Shown: positions 17,740 to 27,837, numbered from the stretch's first letter. The stretch is DNA of 64,000 bases from Bacteroidales bacterium (GCA_015061035.1 SUXK01000004.1:186001-250000), one strand, 5' to 3'. The notes: generated by a model not told the origin, from the sequence alone. Translations and numbers: made by a program.

Positions 17740-18168
17740 ATGACTGTTCATCAACTATCGGTTTTTGCCGAGAATAAATCGGGAACTATTCAACGTGTTC
17801 TTGACCTTCTAAAAGAGGGTAATATTCAAATTATAGCATCAACTATTGCTGATACTACCGACTATGGTATTTACAGAATTATATGCTCTGAGCCTACTCG
17901 TGCATACGAAACATTGAGAGAGGCTGGTATTTCGGTTAACTTGACTGACGTATTTGCTGTTACTTTAGAGAATGAAGTGGGTAAAGCTGCCGATACTATT
18001 AAATTATTTAGTGATGCTGGTATTGATATTTCATACTTGTATTCGTTTATGTTAGGCAATAAGGGTATTCTTATTTTCCGCACTAAGGATTCGGATAAGG
18101 CTCGCGAAATTATTATGCTTAACAAACTTAATTTTGTTGCAGAAAAGGATTTATCATCTCTCATTTAA
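17740..18168 (+). CDS. Tandem ACT-domain protein
   Basis: 142-aa cytoplasmic protein made of two ACT domains (~1-66 and ~70-142), the amino acid-binding regulatory fold. Motifs are HQLSVFAENKSGTIQRVLDLL and, in the second half, VGKAADTIKLFSDAGIDISYLYSF. It starts 13 bp after paaK and is co-transcribed with it. Proteins of this kind next to paaK are annotated as amino acid-binding proteins and probably sense an aromatic amino acid to tune the ligase, but the ligand is not established. It ends at a strong terminator. Confidence 0.88.
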   Translation: MTVHQLSVFAENKSGTIQRVLDLLKEGNIQIIASTIADTTDYGIYRIICSEPTRAYETLREAGISVNLTDVFAVTLENEVGKAADTIKLFSDAGIDISYLYSFMLGNKGILIFRTKDSDKAREIIMLNKLNFVAEKDLSSLI

Positions 18169-18184
18169 GAGAGTTTATCTGCAA

Positions 18185-18235
18185 TAAACAAATAGACCAA
18201 TTAGTTTAAACTATTTGGTCTATTTGTTTATAAAA
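18185..18235. terminator. Bidirectional terminator (ACT gene / murI)
   Basis: A 46-nt near-perfect palindrome, with arms TAAACAAATAGACCAA / TTGGTCTATTTGTTTA and an inner TAGTTTAAACTA, lies between the convergent ACT gene and murI. Confidence 0.82.
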
Positions 18236-18245
18236 GTTTTAATCA

Positions 18246-19076
18246 TTACTCTATGGTTATTTTGTTTGCTGCAACTCTGTCTGTCATAAATATTTTTGCA
18301 GTATTCTCAAACTTCTCAACCGAATCCGTTGTAAGATATATCCTCTCCCCTCCCTTTGTACAACGTTGCTCCATTTCGGGATGGCGTTTAAGATAGTCTT
18401 TCAAACTCTCTGCTACCAACTCGCCTTGCAGTATAAGATTTATGCCTTTGGGTAATGCCTCTCGTATTTTATCTTCTAATATTGGATAGTGTGTACAGCC
18501 TAATATTACAGTATCAATATCAGGAGATTGAGACATTAGTGCATCAATATATTTTTTTACGAAATAATCGGCTCCTTGTTTGTCATATTCTGAGTTCTCA
18601 ACCAATGGTACAAACATTGGACACTCTTGTCCAAACACTTCAACATCTGGAAAGAGTTTCTTTATCTCTAATGGATAGGTTTGCGATTGTATTGTTCCTG
18701 TTGTTCCTAATACTCCCACTTTACCTGTCTTGGTTAGATTGCCTATTGCCTCTACTGTTGGGCGAATTACTCCCAATACTCTACGTGTGGCATCAATAGT
18801 TGGTAAATCTCTTACCTGTATAGAACGGAGTGCCTTTGCAGATGCTGTATTACATGCCAATATTACGAGCGGGGCCCCCATCTTAAACATTTGCTTTACG
18901 GCTTGAAGTGTAAAATCATATACGGTTTCAAATGAGCGTGTTCCGTATGGTGTTCTTGCATTGTCGCCCAAATAGATATAATCATACTGGGGCATCGCCT
19001 TAACTATCTCCTTCAGAATTGTAAGTCCTCCAAATCCTGAATCGAATACTGCTATTGGTCCTCTCTGCATCTCCAT
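18246..19076 (-). CDS. murI: Glutamate racemase
   Basis: Produces D-glutamate for peptidoglycan by cofactor-independent racemisation. 276 aa. The two catalytic cysteines lie in VILACNTASAKALR and VILGCTHYPILEDKI. The N-terminal PIAVFDSGFGGLTIL and YLGDNARTPYG are family signatures. ATG 19076 (MEMQRG) or the second Met (19070) could be the true start. It is the last gene of the long minus-strand envelope block, separated from the Skp-like genes by a terminator-like hairpin, so it may have its own promoter in the 94-bp gap. Confidence 0.96.
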   Translation of the reverse strand: MEMQRGPIAVFDSGFGGLTILKEIVKAMPQYDYIYLGDNARTPYGTRSFETVYDFTLQAVKQMFKMGAPLVILACNTASAKALRSIQVRDLPTIDATRRVLGVIRPTVEAIGNLTKTGKVGVLGTTGTIQSQTYPLEIKKLFPDVEVFGQECPMFVPLVENSEYDKQGADYFVKKYIDALMSQSPDIDTVILGCTHYPILEDKIREALPKGINLILQGELVAESLKDYLKRHPEMEQRCTKGGERIYLTTDSVEKFENTAKIFMTDRVAANKITIE

Positions 19077-19111
19077 CTCTTATATTTTTATTTGTGCTGT
19101 AAATTTACAAA

Positions 19112-19158
19112 TAAAAAAGAGAATTACAGACTTTTACTGTAACTCTCTTCTTTATTTT
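19112..19158 (-). terminator. Terminator after third Skp-like gene
   Basis: Inverted repeat AGAGA-A-TTACAG ... CTGTAA-CT-CTCT, followed on the minus strand by a T-rich run (CTCTTTTTTATTTG). It separates the Skp-like genes from murI. Confidence 0.7.
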
Positions 19159-19170
19159 TTTATCTTTTTA

Positions 19171-19674
19171 TTATAGTAGGTCTAATTTTGCCTTTACAAA
19201 GATGGTTATATCTTCAAAATTTGCTCCTTTGTAGAGCATTTGGGCTTCATCTATTACAAACATATATCCGCCTTCATCTCCTACCGACTTTACTGCTTCC
19301 ATGAGTTTTGCTTTTATGGGCATCATCAATAGTTCCTGCTGTTGCTTAATATCATTTTGTGCAACCATCATAAAATCTTCTATTGCTTGTGATATGGTTA
19401 GCAACTCTTGCTCTCGGCGTGCTCTAATATTCTCAGGCATTGTTTGACGAGATTTTACATAGTCGGTATATTTGTTCTCATACTCGTTCTTTATGCTCTC
19501 ATTCTCTTCCTTATACTTCTGAGCCAAATCCGCTAATTTTTTATTTGCCTCTTCGGTTTCGGGCATTGCTTCAAATATCTCTTGTAATCTTACAGTTGCA
19601 AACTTCATCTGAGTTTGAGAGATTGCCAACATTGGGATTATTGCAAATAGCGATAATAGTAATATTTTTTTCAT
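19171..19674 (-). CDS. Skp/OmpH-like periplasmic chaperone (third copy)
   Basis: 167-aa OmpH/Skp-family protein that should hold unfolded outer-membrane proteins on their way to BamA. Signal peptide residues 1-19 (cut after MLAISQ-type site). The mature part starts KFATVRLQEIFEAMPETEEANKKL, the Skp signature, then a long coiled-coil hairpin (~35-120; LAQKYKEENESIKNEYENKY) and a short beta C-terminus (YMFVIDEAQMLYKG). It is the third of three tandem paralogues. It is closest in plan to the second copy, with an added GANFEDITIFVKAKLDLL tail shared with it. Confidence 0.9.
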   Translation of the reverse strand: MKKILLLSLFAIIPMLAISQTQMKFATVRLQEIFEAMPETEEANKKLADLAQKYKEENESIKNEYENKYTDYVKSRQTMPENIRARREQELLTISQAIEDFMMVAQNDIKQQQELLMMPIKAKLMEAVKSVGDEGGYMFVIDEAQMLYKGANFEDITIFVKAKLDLL

Positions 19675-19688
19675 AATGTATTATTTAA

Positions 19689-19722
19689 AAAAATAAGAGA
19701 GTTGAAAACTCCCTTATTTTTA
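19689..19722 (-). terminator. Terminator between second and third Skp-like genes
   Basis: Hairpin AAATAAGAGAGTT / AACTCCCTTATTT (one imperfect region), followed on the minus strand by TTTTTTT. It suggests partial transcript attenuation between two tandem paralogues. Confidence 0.65.
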
Positions 19723-19741
19723 TATTTAACTAAATTGAGGT

Positions 19742-20242
19742 CTATTGTATTCCTAATTTTGCTTTTACTTTGGGAGTAATATCTTCGGTCATTGTTCCTT
19801 TAAATACAACTCCTGTCTCATCAAGAACATATACATAGTTTCCTTCTGTTCCAACCTCTTTTACTGCTGTCATCAATTTCTCTTGAATTGGAGCCATTAG
19901 TTTCTCTTGCTCTGCTTGTATATCCTCTGCTGCCATTCTCCTGAAATTCTCAGTGCGTTGCTCAATCTCTTGCAACTCTGCTAAACGTGCATTTAGTATA
20001 TTCTCAGGAAGTGAGTCTTTTTGCTCAGTAATGGCAGCATATTTGGTTTGTAATTCCTCTGCCATCTTTGACAACTCGTTCTCGTATTTCTTTTGTTTAT
20101 CTTGCAATGCTGTTGTTGCAGCTGCAGTCTCAGGCATTACTTGAAAGATTGCTTGTAAGTTTACTGTTGCAAATTTAAGTTCTTGTGCCGAAACACATAT
20201 TGGCAACGCTAAAAGTGCCACTACTAAAAGTTTCTTTAACAT
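19742..20242 (-). CDS. Skp/OmpH-like periplasmic chaperone (second copy)
   Basis: 166 aa with a signal peptide ending ICVSAQ. The mature N-terminus KFATVNLQAIFQVMPETAAATTAL and the central coiled coil (~45-120; DKQKKYENELSKMAEELQTKY) are Skp/OmpH hallmarks. The C-terminus YVYVLDETGVVFKGTM closes the small beta body. It differs from the first copy in having an extended tail with ITPKVKAKLGIQ. The family forms jellyfish-like trimers in the periplasm. The setting directly downstream of bamA supports a role in outer-membrane protein delivery. Confidence 0.9.
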   Translation of the reverse strand: MLKKLLVVALLALPICVSAQELKFATVNLQAIFQVMPETAAATTALQDKQKKYENELSKMAEELQTKYAAITEQKDSLPENILNARLAELQEIEQRTENFRRMAAEDIQAEQEKLMAPIQEKLMTAVKEVGTEGNYVYVLDETGVVFKGTMTEDITPKVKAKLGIQ

Positions 20243-20297
20243 GATATATTTTGTTTAATGGTTAATTCTTATCTTTTCAGTTTGCAAATTTATATAT

Positions 20298-20816
20298 TTA
20301 TTTTGAATATCCCAACTTTGCTAACACTTCGTTGCTTATATCTATTTTTGGGGTTGCATATATTACGCTTACAGCCGATGCACGGTCAAGTATCATTTGA
20401 TAACCCTTATTGGTTGATATGGTTTTTACTGCTTCGTAAATATCATCTTGAATTGGTTTCATTAACGCCTCACGTTTTTTATACAACTCTCCTTCGGGTC
20501 CAAAATAGTTACGTTTCATTTCAAGAGTCTTTTTATCCTCTTCGTATATCTCTTCCTCTTTTTTTGCTTTTTGATCAGCGGTATAGAAGATTTGGTTTGC
20601 TTGGTAATCTTTATACATTGCCTCAACCTTTTGTGCTTGTTGCTCAATCTCCTTCTCCCACTTTTGAGATACTTGCTTCAACTGCTCATTAGCCATTTCA
20701 TATGCTGGTATATTATTTAATATATACTCCATATCTATTAAGGCAAACTTTTGTGCTTTTGCCTCTACTGCTAAAAGTGCGATAAACGCTACCAGAATGA
20801 TTGATAACTTTTTCAT
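20298..20816 (-). CDS. Skp/OmpH-like periplasmic chaperone (first copy)
   Basis: 172 aa, signal peptide 1-21 (cut after EAKAQ). The mature N-terminus FALIDMEYILNNIPAYEMANEQL is the most conserved part. It is followed by a charged coiled coil (KWEKEIEQQAQKVEAMYKDY ... EEDKKTLEMKR) and a C-terminal ISTNKGYQMILDRASAVSVIYA. It is the copy nearest bamA (111 bp gap) and the most divergent of the three. The three-copy arrangement suggests non-identical client sets or hetero-oligomers (inference). Confidence 0.91.
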   Translation of the reverse strand: MKKLSIILVAFIALLAVEAKAQKFALIDMEYILNNIPAYEMANEQLKQVSQKWEKEIEQQAQKVEAMYKDYQANQIFYTADQKAKKEEEIYEEDKKTLEMKRNYFGPEGELYKKREALMKPIQDDIYEAVKTISTNKGYQMILDRASAVSVIYATPKIDISNEVLAKLGYSK

Positions 20817-20926
20817 AATTTCTGTTTTTAAATTGTTTTCTGTCTTTTTGACAACAAAAATTTGAATTGGTTTAATACATACTATTATTTACTCATTCCT
20901 AATTAAGAGCAATCGAGTTCTTGTTT

Positions 20927-23566
20927 CTAAAATTCTTGACCTATTATAAAGTGAATTTGACTTCCTCCAACTTTGTCGTTTGATGGGAATGCTTTGTCAA
21001 ATCCATACGCCCAGTCAATACCCATAAGTCCAATCATAGGCAAGAATATTCTGACTCCGACTCCTGCCGATTTCTTAAGTTGGAATGGGTTAAAATCGCG
21101 AACATCTGTCCATGCATTTCCTCCTTCAACAAATGCCAATCCATATATGGTTGTTGAGCCTTCCATAAGGATAGGACATCGCAACTCTAAACCAAATCGG
21201 CAATAGGCATATCCGTCATATCCGTATGGGGTTAACGATCCATTCTCATATCCACGTAATGCGATGGTCTCTGTTGCGTATGTGCTACTATATCCAGACA
21301 TTCCGTCTCCTCCCATGTAGTAGGTTTCAAACGGAGATTTTTTTGCTCGGGTGTATGAACCCAAAATACCTGCTTCGGCTCTTGCCATAAGCACCAATGT
21401 ATATTTTGAGTCGTATCGTGTAATGGGTAAGAATATACGTCCTTTTATCTTCCACTTGTGGTACTCAATCCATTTGTATTTCTCGTAATCTTTTGCTGTT
21501 GCATAATCGACATTCTCCCATAGCGAGTATGGCGGTGTTATTTGACACGACAGTACGAACTCTGATCCACGACGTGTATATAAAGGGTTATCCATTGAGT
21601 TTCGAGAGAGGGTTAATCCTAACGATATGCTGTGCGATTTTCCGTTTTGCATATAGTATAGGTATTGCCAATCTTTTAAGATATAGAGTTGATAACTTAA
21701 ACTGGCTGAGAATTGGAAGTAATCATCGGGCCAATTTAAGCGTTTACCAAATCCTATTGATACTCCAAAGAGTTGTAACGATTTATCAGGGTCGTATGAG
21801 TATCCATAACTATATCCGTTGTTGTAACCATATCCATATCCTCCATATCCATATCCTCCATAATATCCGTATGAATATGGATCGTAGTAGTTATTGTTAT
21901 AGTAACTTGAACTTACGTCAGTTTGACGACTATAATATGCAGAGAAACTGAATGAGTTAGGACGTTTTCCTCCAAACCATGGGTCAAGGAACGATATACT
22001 ATATGACTGATAGTAACGAGCATTGGTTTGCGCACTAATTGAAAATTGTTGTCCTTGTCCTTGTGGTATTATTCCCTTATATGATTTTGGGTTGAATAGG
22101 TTTTTAAATGAGAAGTTTGTAAACTTAAGACTTACTTTTCCGACAACTCCTGTTTGTCCCCAACCTAACGAGAACTCTATTTGGTCATTTGCCTTAGATT
22201 CCAATCCATATATAATATCAACAGTTCCGCTCTCGGGATCTGGTTCAGGACGAATATCCATTGTCTCAGGATTAAAGTGTCCCATCTGTGCAATCTCACG
22301 AGCAGAACGCATCAAATCTGATTTACTGAATAGATCTCCCGGACGTGTACGCAACTCACGACGCACTACCTCTTCATATAGACGGTCATTTCCTTTAATT
22401 ATTACGCGGTTTATTCTTGCCTGAGGACCCTCCATTATACGAATCTCCAAATCTATTGAGTCATTTTGAATATTTACCTCAACTGGCTCTATATTGAAGA
22501 AGAGGTATCCGTTATCCATATATAGGGTTGAAATTGCATCTTCATCCTCGGTCATTCTTTGACGTAGTAACTTTTGGTTATATACGTCTCCCGGTTTCAT
22601 CCTTAACAATCGGTTAAGAACCTCTGTTGGATATACGGTATTTCCTACCCAGTTTATATCTTTTAGATAGTATTTTTGACCTTCATCAACCTCAATATAA
22701 ACGTCAACCATACTCTCCTCAAAGGGTACAATGCTGTCACTTACAATACGAGCATCGCGATATCCCAACTCATTATATTTTTCAATTATAAGATCAAGGT
22801 CGCCTTTATATTCGTTTTCTATGAATTTTTTTGATTTAAATAGTTTTAATATATCTCCCTTTTCGTTGGTCTTTTTCATTGTACGCTTAAGTTTTTTATC
22901 TGTAATTACTTCATTACCCGATATATAGACCTTGTGTACTTTTACCTTTGCCTTCTTATCAATATATATATCAACTATCATATAGTTCTTTTTTGATAAA
23001 TCGGGATGGGTTACTATTCTGACTTCGGCATTTTTATATCCCTTTTCATCAAAGAACTTCTTAATTATCTTTTTTGCTCTATCAATTATATCTTGATTTA
23101 CTTGTGAGCCTTTTGCTATTCCTATTTTTCCCGACAGGTCATCTTTATCGCTCTTTTTTAATCCTTGAAAGCGAACATCCGAGACTCGTGGCTGCTCGGT
23201 TAGATCAATATTTATCCACGCCTGATTACCTACTGTTTTGGTAAGTGTTATTGATACATCTGAAAATAGGCCTTGTTTCCAGAATCTTTTAACGGCTGCT
23301 GTTACTTCATCTCCCGGTATAGTGATTATTTGTCCCTTTGTTAATCCTGAAAAACCTATTACTACATAGTCGTCATAACTTTCTGCTCCTGTAACTGTAA
23401 TATCTGCTATCTCATATTTTTTTGGATATGAGTAGTTTACCTTTGGCGTTGTTATAGTATCGGTGGCAGTGGTTTGTGCTTTTAATTGTGCTGGAAGTAA
23501 CACTATTAAGAGCAAAACTATGTATAGTATTAATTTATGTATTGAATATGTTTTGTTCAAAATCAT
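20927..23566 (-). CDS. bamA: Outer-membrane protein assembly factor BamA
   Basis: Omp85-family insertase that folds beta-barrels into the outer membrane. The start is set at ATG 23566, overlapping the uppS TGA by 4 bp (ATGA). A longer open frame to 23617 lies inside uppS. 879 aa with signal peptide, then five POTRA domains (~50-430; e.g. [20 protein letters not shown] and [21 protein letters not shown]), then a 16-strand barrel ending in Phe (FIIGQEF). The barrel contains a Tyr/Gly-rich loop (DNA about 21792-21906) with repeated YGY/GYG units, far longer than in E. coli Bam[21 protein letters not shown] is the conserved C-terminal strand region. It is in an operon with uppS and probably the Skp-like genes. 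Confidence 0.96.
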   Translation of the reverse strand: MILNKTYSIHKLILYIVLLLIVLLPAQLKAQTTATDTITTPKVNYSYPKKYEIADITVTGAESYDDYVVIGFSGLTKGQIITIPGDEVTAAVKRFWKQGLFSDVSITLTKTVGNQAWINIDLTEQPRVSDVRFQGLKKSDKDDLSGKIGIAKGSQVNQDIIDRAKKIIKKFFDEKGYKNAEVRIVTHPDLSKKNYMIVDIYIDKKAKVKVHKVYISGNEVITDKKLKRTMKKTNEKGDILKLFKSKKFIENEYKGDLDLIIEKYNELGYRDARIVSDSIVPFEESMVDVYIEVDEGQKYYLKDINWVGNTVYPTEVLNRLLRMKPGDVYNQKLLRQRMTEDEDAISTLYMDNGYLFFNIEPVEVNIQNDSIDLEIRIMEGPQARINRVIIKGNDRLYEEVVRRELRTRPGDLFSKSDLMRSAREIAQMGHFNPETMDIRPEPDPESGTVDIIYGLESKANDQIEFSLGWGQTGVVGKVSLKFTNFSFKNLFNPKSYKGIIPQGQGQQFSISAQTNARYYQSYSISFLDPWFGGKRPNSFSFSAYYSRQTDVSSSYYNNNYYDPYSYGYYGGYGYGGYGYGYNNGYSYGYSYDPDKSLQLFGVSIGFGKRLNWPDDYFQFSASLSYQLYILKDWQYLYYMQNGKSHSISLGLTLSRNSMDNPLYTRRGSEFVLSCQITPPYSLWENVDYATAKDYEKYKWIEYHKWKIKGRIFLPITRYDSKYTLVLMARAEAGILGSYTRAKKSPFETYYMGGDGMSGYSSTYATETIALRGYENGSLTPYGYDGYAYCRFGLELRCPILMEGSTTIYGLAFVEGGNAWTDVRDFNPFQLKKSAGVGVRIFLPMIGLMGIDWAYGFDKAFPSNDKVGGSQIHFIIGQEF

Positions 23567-24303
23567 AATTGTTCGCTTGTTTTTCCGAATCTTCTCTCGC
23601 GAGATTGATAGTTGCATATAGCCTTATATAAACTCTCCTTTCCAAAATCTGGCCAATACTCTGGAGTAAAGTATAACTCTGAATATGATATTTGCCACAT
23701 CAGGAAGTTGCTTATACGCTCCTCTCCTCCTGTGCGGATTAACAAATCGGGATCGGGAATGTTTTTTGTTGTAAGAGATTGAGAGATTGTATCTTCGGTT
23801 ATATTATCAACAGAGATCTCTCCACTACTTACTTTAGAAGATATTTTCTTTACAGCATCTACTATCTCCCAACGCGATGAATAACTCAATGCTAATACAA
23901 GTGTTACTCCTGTACCTTGTGCTGTATCAGAGATACATTTATCTAATCGCTGACGTACCTCCTCGGGCATACGACTAAGATTTCCTATTGCTTGAAGTCT
24001 TACGCCGTTCTTTATCAAATCAGGAGTCTCACGTTCAATAGCCATAACCATCAATGCCATTAAAGCATCAATCTCCTCTTGTGGACGGTTCCAGTTCTCT
24101 GTTGAGAAAGTATATAGTGTAAGGTATTTTATTCCAATTTCGGTAGCCGCTTCGGTTACTGTACGCACCGAATCAACTCCTTTTTTGTGTCCGTATGAAC
24201 GATCTAACCCTTGTGCCTTTGCCCAACGTCCGTTTCCGTCCATTATGATTGCTATGTGTTTTGGCAATCGGGTTTTGTCTATTTGCTCTAAATAAGATGT
24301 CAT
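23563..24303 (-). CDS. uppS: Isoprenyl transferase (undecaprenyl diphosphate synthase)
   Basis: Cis-prenyltransferase making the C55 lipid carrier for peptidoglycan and surface glycans. 246 aa. The catalytic motif [17 protein letters not shown] is at the N-terminus with its Asp, followed by [25 protein letters not shown] and the C-terminal [19 protein letters not shown] are also family motifs. It is translationally coupled to bamA (4-bp overlap) and 17 bp downstream of the DUF6089 gene. uppS next to bamA is a widespread Bacteroidota arrangement. Confidence 0.96.
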   Translation of the reverse strand: MTSYLEQIDKTRLPKHIAIIMDGNGRWAKAQGLDRSYGHKKGVDSVRTVTEAATEIGIKYLTLYTFSTENWNRPQEEIDALMALMVMAIERETPDLIKNGVRLQAIGNLSRMPEEVRQRLDKCISDTAQGTGVTLVLALSYSSRWEIVDAVKKISSKVSSGEISVDNITEDTISQSLTTKNIPDPDLLIRTGGEERISNFLMWQISYSELYFTPEYWPDFGKESLYKAICNYQSRERRFGKTSEQL

Positions 24304-24320
24304 CTCTATAATATTACTTC

Positions 24321-24992
24321 TTAATCTATATTGTTACATACTCTACGTTTTAGACCAAAATCATAGGTCACAGAAAACATTAAGTACGAATACCAATCGG
24401 TATTTTTCAGTGCTGAACTCTCAATTTTGTAGGGGTCATCTAATGCTTTTCCATCAAGTTTATCACCAAATGTTTTTCGCATAGAAAACTCCAACATCAT
24501 ATTCCATCTTTTGCCTACTTTGTATTTGACTCCTGCTCCTAAGGGTAAAGAGACTGAATAGAAACCGTCTCCTGCTTGGGGAATCATCACAAAATATACT
24601 CCAGCCAAGATGTAGGGCGATATTCGCTTTGTATTCAGATAGGTTTGTCCAATTCCGTAGTTGAAAAAGTTAAACTCTCCTTGAACTCCCAAATCAACTA
24701 ATTGTCTTTTAAATGAGTAAGTTGCAGCCGAAGGGTAATATAACCCTAATCCAGAACTCTCTCCTCGCATTGTTGCGGTTGATAGACCACACTTTAATGC
24801 CCAACGATAGTTGATGTTCCATCTGAACGTCATATCGAATGCTGCTCCCGGTTTACGGAATGGTTTATTTGGGTTTGCATCGCCCATGTAAAATCCCATA
24901 CCTGCACCCGCTCCAATCTCATATTTATAAGATTGCGCACTGATAATGGTTGTTGTGATAAGAAATAATATTATTAATAACGTTTTGTTCAT
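24321..24992 (-). CDS. DUF6089-type outer-membrane beta-barrel protein
   Basis: 223 aa with signal peptide (1-19, TIISAQ). The rest is alternating polar/aromatic beta-strands, as in 8-stranded outer-membrane barrels: [45 protein letters not shown]. Genes of this family commonly precede uppS-bamA in Bacteroidales, and the conserved location suggests a role in envelope biogenesis, although none has been shown that I know of. It is co-directional with uppS at a 17-bp gap and likely the first gene of the uppS-bamA operon. The protein ends with a short basic tail. Confidence 0.8.
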   Translation of the reverse strand: MNKTLLIILFLITTTIISAQSYKYEIGAGAGMGFYMGDANPNKPFRKPGAAFDMTFRWNINYRWALKCGLSTATMRGESSGLGLYYPSAATYSFKRQLVDLGVQGEFNFFNYGIGQTYLNTKRISPYILAGVYFVMIPQAGDGFYSVSLPLGAGVKYKVGKRWNMMLEFSMRKTFGDKLDGKALDDPYKIESSALKNTDWYSYLMFSVTYDFGLKRRVCNNID

Positions 24993-25079
24993 TGCTTTTT
25001 GTAAAGAGTTTTACGCTCTTGTTTATTTAAACGTAAAATTTTAAATAAAATTATCTCTTATCCTTTTTTTATAAATTTT

Positions 25080-26639
25080 CTATGGTATCGGAGGGAATGT
25101 TAATCGCCAAATAACTCCTTTCCATACCTCATTTATAAAGTTATATTGTAACTCACTGCTTCCGCCAACCATATATACGAATGGGACTGTCTGGGTCTCA
25201 TCGTTGGTGAGCGACATTAGTTTTGTTATATTTTTTGTATTTAGTAACTCTATATCTCGCCACACTGGTCCTTGTAGGTCAGATTTCATTTCTATTGGAG
25301 AATCCAAGACAAACACATCGGCTCCCATGCGTGGTACTATTGCCGAAGGTAATGCCATAGGCGAGGTTGCTCCTGCCTTTTTCCACTTTCCTCCAAGATT
25401 TGTAGTGTAATATAGATCATTTGTCATCTTTTCACCATCCCAGCCTCCTACTATAAAGTATGTGAGAACTTTGGTGTGTAAATCTATCTCTGAGTTATAT
25501 TCGTAGGTGTAGTATGTAAACATTACAACTCCTGTACGTGGTGTTATTAAAGAACCTCCACTCACTGCATTATTCAGTATTGCCCAGTTGCTACCATCAA
25601 ATCCCCATACAGCATTAGTTAGAGAACCATCTCGTTTCTCACCACATGCTATAACAATTTGGTCGCGTGTCCACTTGCTTGTAAATGTTACTGATTGAGA
25701 GAATCCCTTTATGGGGAACTCTTCGTTCATTGGCGAGAGTGTTATGGTTTGATTTGTAGCATTTATTGTTGCGTGATTATATTTTTCGTTATCTTTTACT
25801 ATTGCCAATATATTATTTTCATATACTCCTATTAACGATATTGGAGTGTACGCTCCCATTAATGTTGATTCCTCAAATTGAAGAGTATTTATATCGGTAC
25901 AACTATATAGTTTGTTATCGGCAGAGAGAACATATAATGATGTCCCATCGTATGTTAGAGTACGCCAATCCATGTTATGCAATGTAACTTTTGTACTACT
26001 CTCCCACTCACTAAAATTTGTTGTACGATATACTGCCAATTCACCACTCTTGTCTTGAACAAATAGATAATATGCGTTCTCTATTGATATACATTTTGAT
26101 GATGCTACATTGTTTTGTTGTACTGGGATTGATGCGGTCTCAATCTTTTTCCAATATAACGAATCGGCAACAACTTTATGAACATTCACTTTTAATGTGT
26201 ATGTTTGCGAAGTGTGGCCATCGGCAGCAATTACCTTCATTTTAACTTTATTTTCTTCGCATTTTCTGAAGTCAATTGTTGCATGGCTTGTTGCTAAATA
26301 ACTGAAACTCTTTATAGATCCGTTTTCATCCTCGTAATTTACATATACATTAGCAGGATTCATAAAGGTTGCTTTAACTGCTATTTTAGAAATATCAGTT
26401 CCTTTTGGAAGTGAATCGGCATTATAGATTAGACTTCTGTCAAGGTCAATAGTAAAGAATATACTATCAAGGTTTGACAATACCGAAGTGTCTTTTTGTA
26501 ACGAAAAGGCACATATCATTGTGTTTTGCTTTGAATAGTATATACCATCCTCCTCTAAACTTCCGCACGATGATAGCAAAACAATAACCGATACAACTGC
26601 TAATATTGTTATTTTTTTCAGAAATTTCATTTTGACCAT
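25080..26639 (-). CDS. DUF6242-type lipoprotein
   Basis: 519 aa with lipoprotein signal LLSSC. Either ATG 26639 (MVKMKF) or the internal Met (26630) could start it; the -7 box at 26653-26660 leaves a leader of only ~7 or ~16 nt, which favours 26630. The N-terminal ~120 residues are an Ig-like domain (SIFFTIDLDRSLIYNADSLP ... ISKIAVKATFMNP). The remainder has repeated short strand motifs (SEWESSTKVTLH, NWAILNNAVSGG, YFIVGGWDGEKM, VYMVGGSSELQ) reminiscent of a Kelch/beta-propeller. This matches the DUF6242 family found widely in Bacteroidales. The function is unknown, and a surface or periplasmic scaffold is the most that can be said. Confidence 0.75.
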   Translation of the reverse strand: MVKMKFLKKITILAVVSVIVLLSSCGSLEEDGIYYSKQNTMICAFSLQKDTSVLSNLDSIFFTIDLDRSLIYNADSLPKGTDISKIAVKATFMNPANVYVNYEDENGSIKSFSYLATSHATIDFRKCEENKVKMKVIAADGHTSQTYTLKVNVHKVVADSLYWKKIETASIPVQQNNVASSKCISIENAYYLFVQDKSGELAVYRTTNFSEWESSTKVTLHNMDWRTLTYDGTSLYVLSADNKLYSCTDINTLQFEESTLMGAYTPISLIGVYENNILAIVKDNEKYNHATINATNQTITLSPMNEEFPIKGFSQSVTFTSKWTRDQIVIACGEKRDGSLTNAVWGFDGSNWAILNNAVSGGSLITPRTGVVMFTYYTYEYNSEIDLHTKVLTYFIVGGWDGEKMTNDLYYTTNLGGKWKKAGATSPMALPSAIVPRMGADVFVLDSPIEMKSDLQGPVWRDIELLNTKNITKLMSLTNDETQTVPFVYMVGGSSELQYNFINEVWKGVIWRLTFPPIP

Positions 26640-26652
26640 ATTTTACAATTTG

Positions 26653-26660
26653 CAAAGATA
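26653..26660 (-). promoter_or_regulatory. -7 box upstream of DUF6242 gene
   Basis: TATCTTTG on the minus strand matches the Bacteroidota -7 consensus. No TTTG is found at the expected upstream distance, so only half of the promoter is supported. Confidence 0.45.
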
Positions 26661-26740
26661 GTAAGAATTTTTTGCTTTTCCCTTATAAATAAGGTAACAA
26701 ATATGGTGCGAATATGTTAATAGAAGTTTAAAATATAACT

Positions 26741-26770
26741 AAAAAGAAAAAAAAGGGCGAGTCGCCCTTT
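26741..26770 (-). terminator. Intrinsic terminator after ribD
   Basis: AAAGGGCGA / TCGCCCTTT inverted repeat, followed on the minus strand by a long T-rich run. It closes the ribD transcript before the DUF6242 gene. Confidence 0.85.
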
Positions 26771-26779
26771 GTAATTCTG

Positions 26780-27829
26780 TTATTTATCGTTGTAAAGATG
26801 ATAGATTCTGGAACTTCCACATTCAGATGTTTGTGCTTCATCAAAAGATATTTTAGGAGCGGTTATTCCTTCTTCAATAACAATGGGCGATACCTCTCGG
26901 CGAATTTCATCCCATACACCGCAATCAATGAACGACTGAAGTGTTTTTGCTCCTCCCTCAACCATTAGAGAGGTTACTCCACGACTATATAATTCTTTAA
27001 GAATTTGAGGTATTATATTTTTAGAGAAATCTATTTTTATATAGCGGTGGTCTGTCGTAGTTTGGCTTAAATCTGTAAATATCAGTGTTGGACTTTCACT
27101 ATTGAAGATTTTACTATCAAGTGGAAGTTTTCCTTCACGGTCAATTACTACTCGCAACGGATTTTTACCTTTCCAGCCTCTCACTGTAAGTGATGGGTTA
27201 TCAGATAAAACGGTTTTTGTCCCAACCATTATTGCATCACAGAGAGACCTCTCACGGTGCATATAAACAGAAGATACTTGTGATGAGAGTTGAACAGGTG
27301 CTGGCTCCCCGTTTTTTAATGCGGCTATATAGCCATCGCTGCTTTCACACCATTTTAGCAAAACGTATGGACGCTTTTGTGTATGGGCTGTTATAAACTT
27401 ACGATTTATAAACCTACACTCTTCTTCCAATACTCCAACTTTTACCTCTACTCCTGCCTCTTGTAATATACGTATTCCTCGTCCTGCCACCTCAGGGAAA
27501 GGATCTTTTATCCCTATTACTACTCGTGGTATTCCACACTCTTTTATGAGGTTGCAACAAGGTGGTGTTTTACCATAATGCGAACAGGGTTCAAGTGTTA
27601 CATACATTGTACTGCTTTTCAATTGGGTTTTATCTTTTACCGATGCTACCGCATTTACTTCGGCATGTGCCTCTCCACACTTACGATGATACCCCTCGCC
27701 TATTATCTTTCCGTTACACACTATTACTGCCCCCACCATCGGATTGGGAGAAACATTACCTTCGCCACAACGGGCAAGTTGTAATGCTCGTTGCATATAA
27801 AATTTATCACAATCCAATACTGAGTTCAT
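26780..27829 (-). CDS. ribD: Bifunctional pyrimidine deaminase/reductase (riboflavin synthesis)
   Basis: Carries out deamination and then reduction in riboflavin synthesis. 349 aa from ATG 27829 (MNSVLDCDKFYMQRALQLA). An upstream in-frame ATG (27868) would abut the prmC start and is less likely. The N-terminal deaminase has zinc ligands in AHAEVNAV and PCSHYGKTPPCC and the substrate loop NPMVGAVIV. The C-terminal reductase domain (~150-349) has VQLSSQVSS, IMVGTKTVLSDNPSLTVR and the NADPH-binding MVEGGAKTL. It is transcribed divergently from prmC and ends in a clear terminator. Other rib genes are not in this window. Confidence 0.95.
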   Translation of the reverse strand: MNSVLDCDKFYMQRALQLARCGEGNVSPNPMVGAVIVCNGKIIGEGYHRKCGEAHAEVNAVASVKDKTQLKSSTMYVTLEPCSHYGKTPPCCNLIKECGIPRVVIGIKDPFPEVAGRGIRILQEAGVEVKVGVLEEECRFINRKFITAHTQKRPYVLLKWCESSDGYIAALKNGEPAPVQLSSQVSSVYMHRERSLCDAIMVGTKTVLSDNPSLTVRGWKGKNPLRVVIDREGKLPLDSKIFNSESPTLIFTDLSQTTTDHRYIKIDFSKNIIPQILKELYSRGVTSLMVEGGAKTLQSFIDCGVWDEIRREVSPIVIEEGITAPKISFDEAQTSECGSSRIYHLYNDK

Positions 27830-27837
27830 TTTTTTTA

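Noticed and set aside
20258..20692. 144-aa plus-strand ORF
   Set aside because: Antisense shadow of the Skp-like gene with low-complexity hydrophobic translation.
23567..23617. Longer start for BamA
   Set aside because: It would lie inside uppS; the ATGA overlap at 23563-23566 with a proper signal peptide is a much better start.
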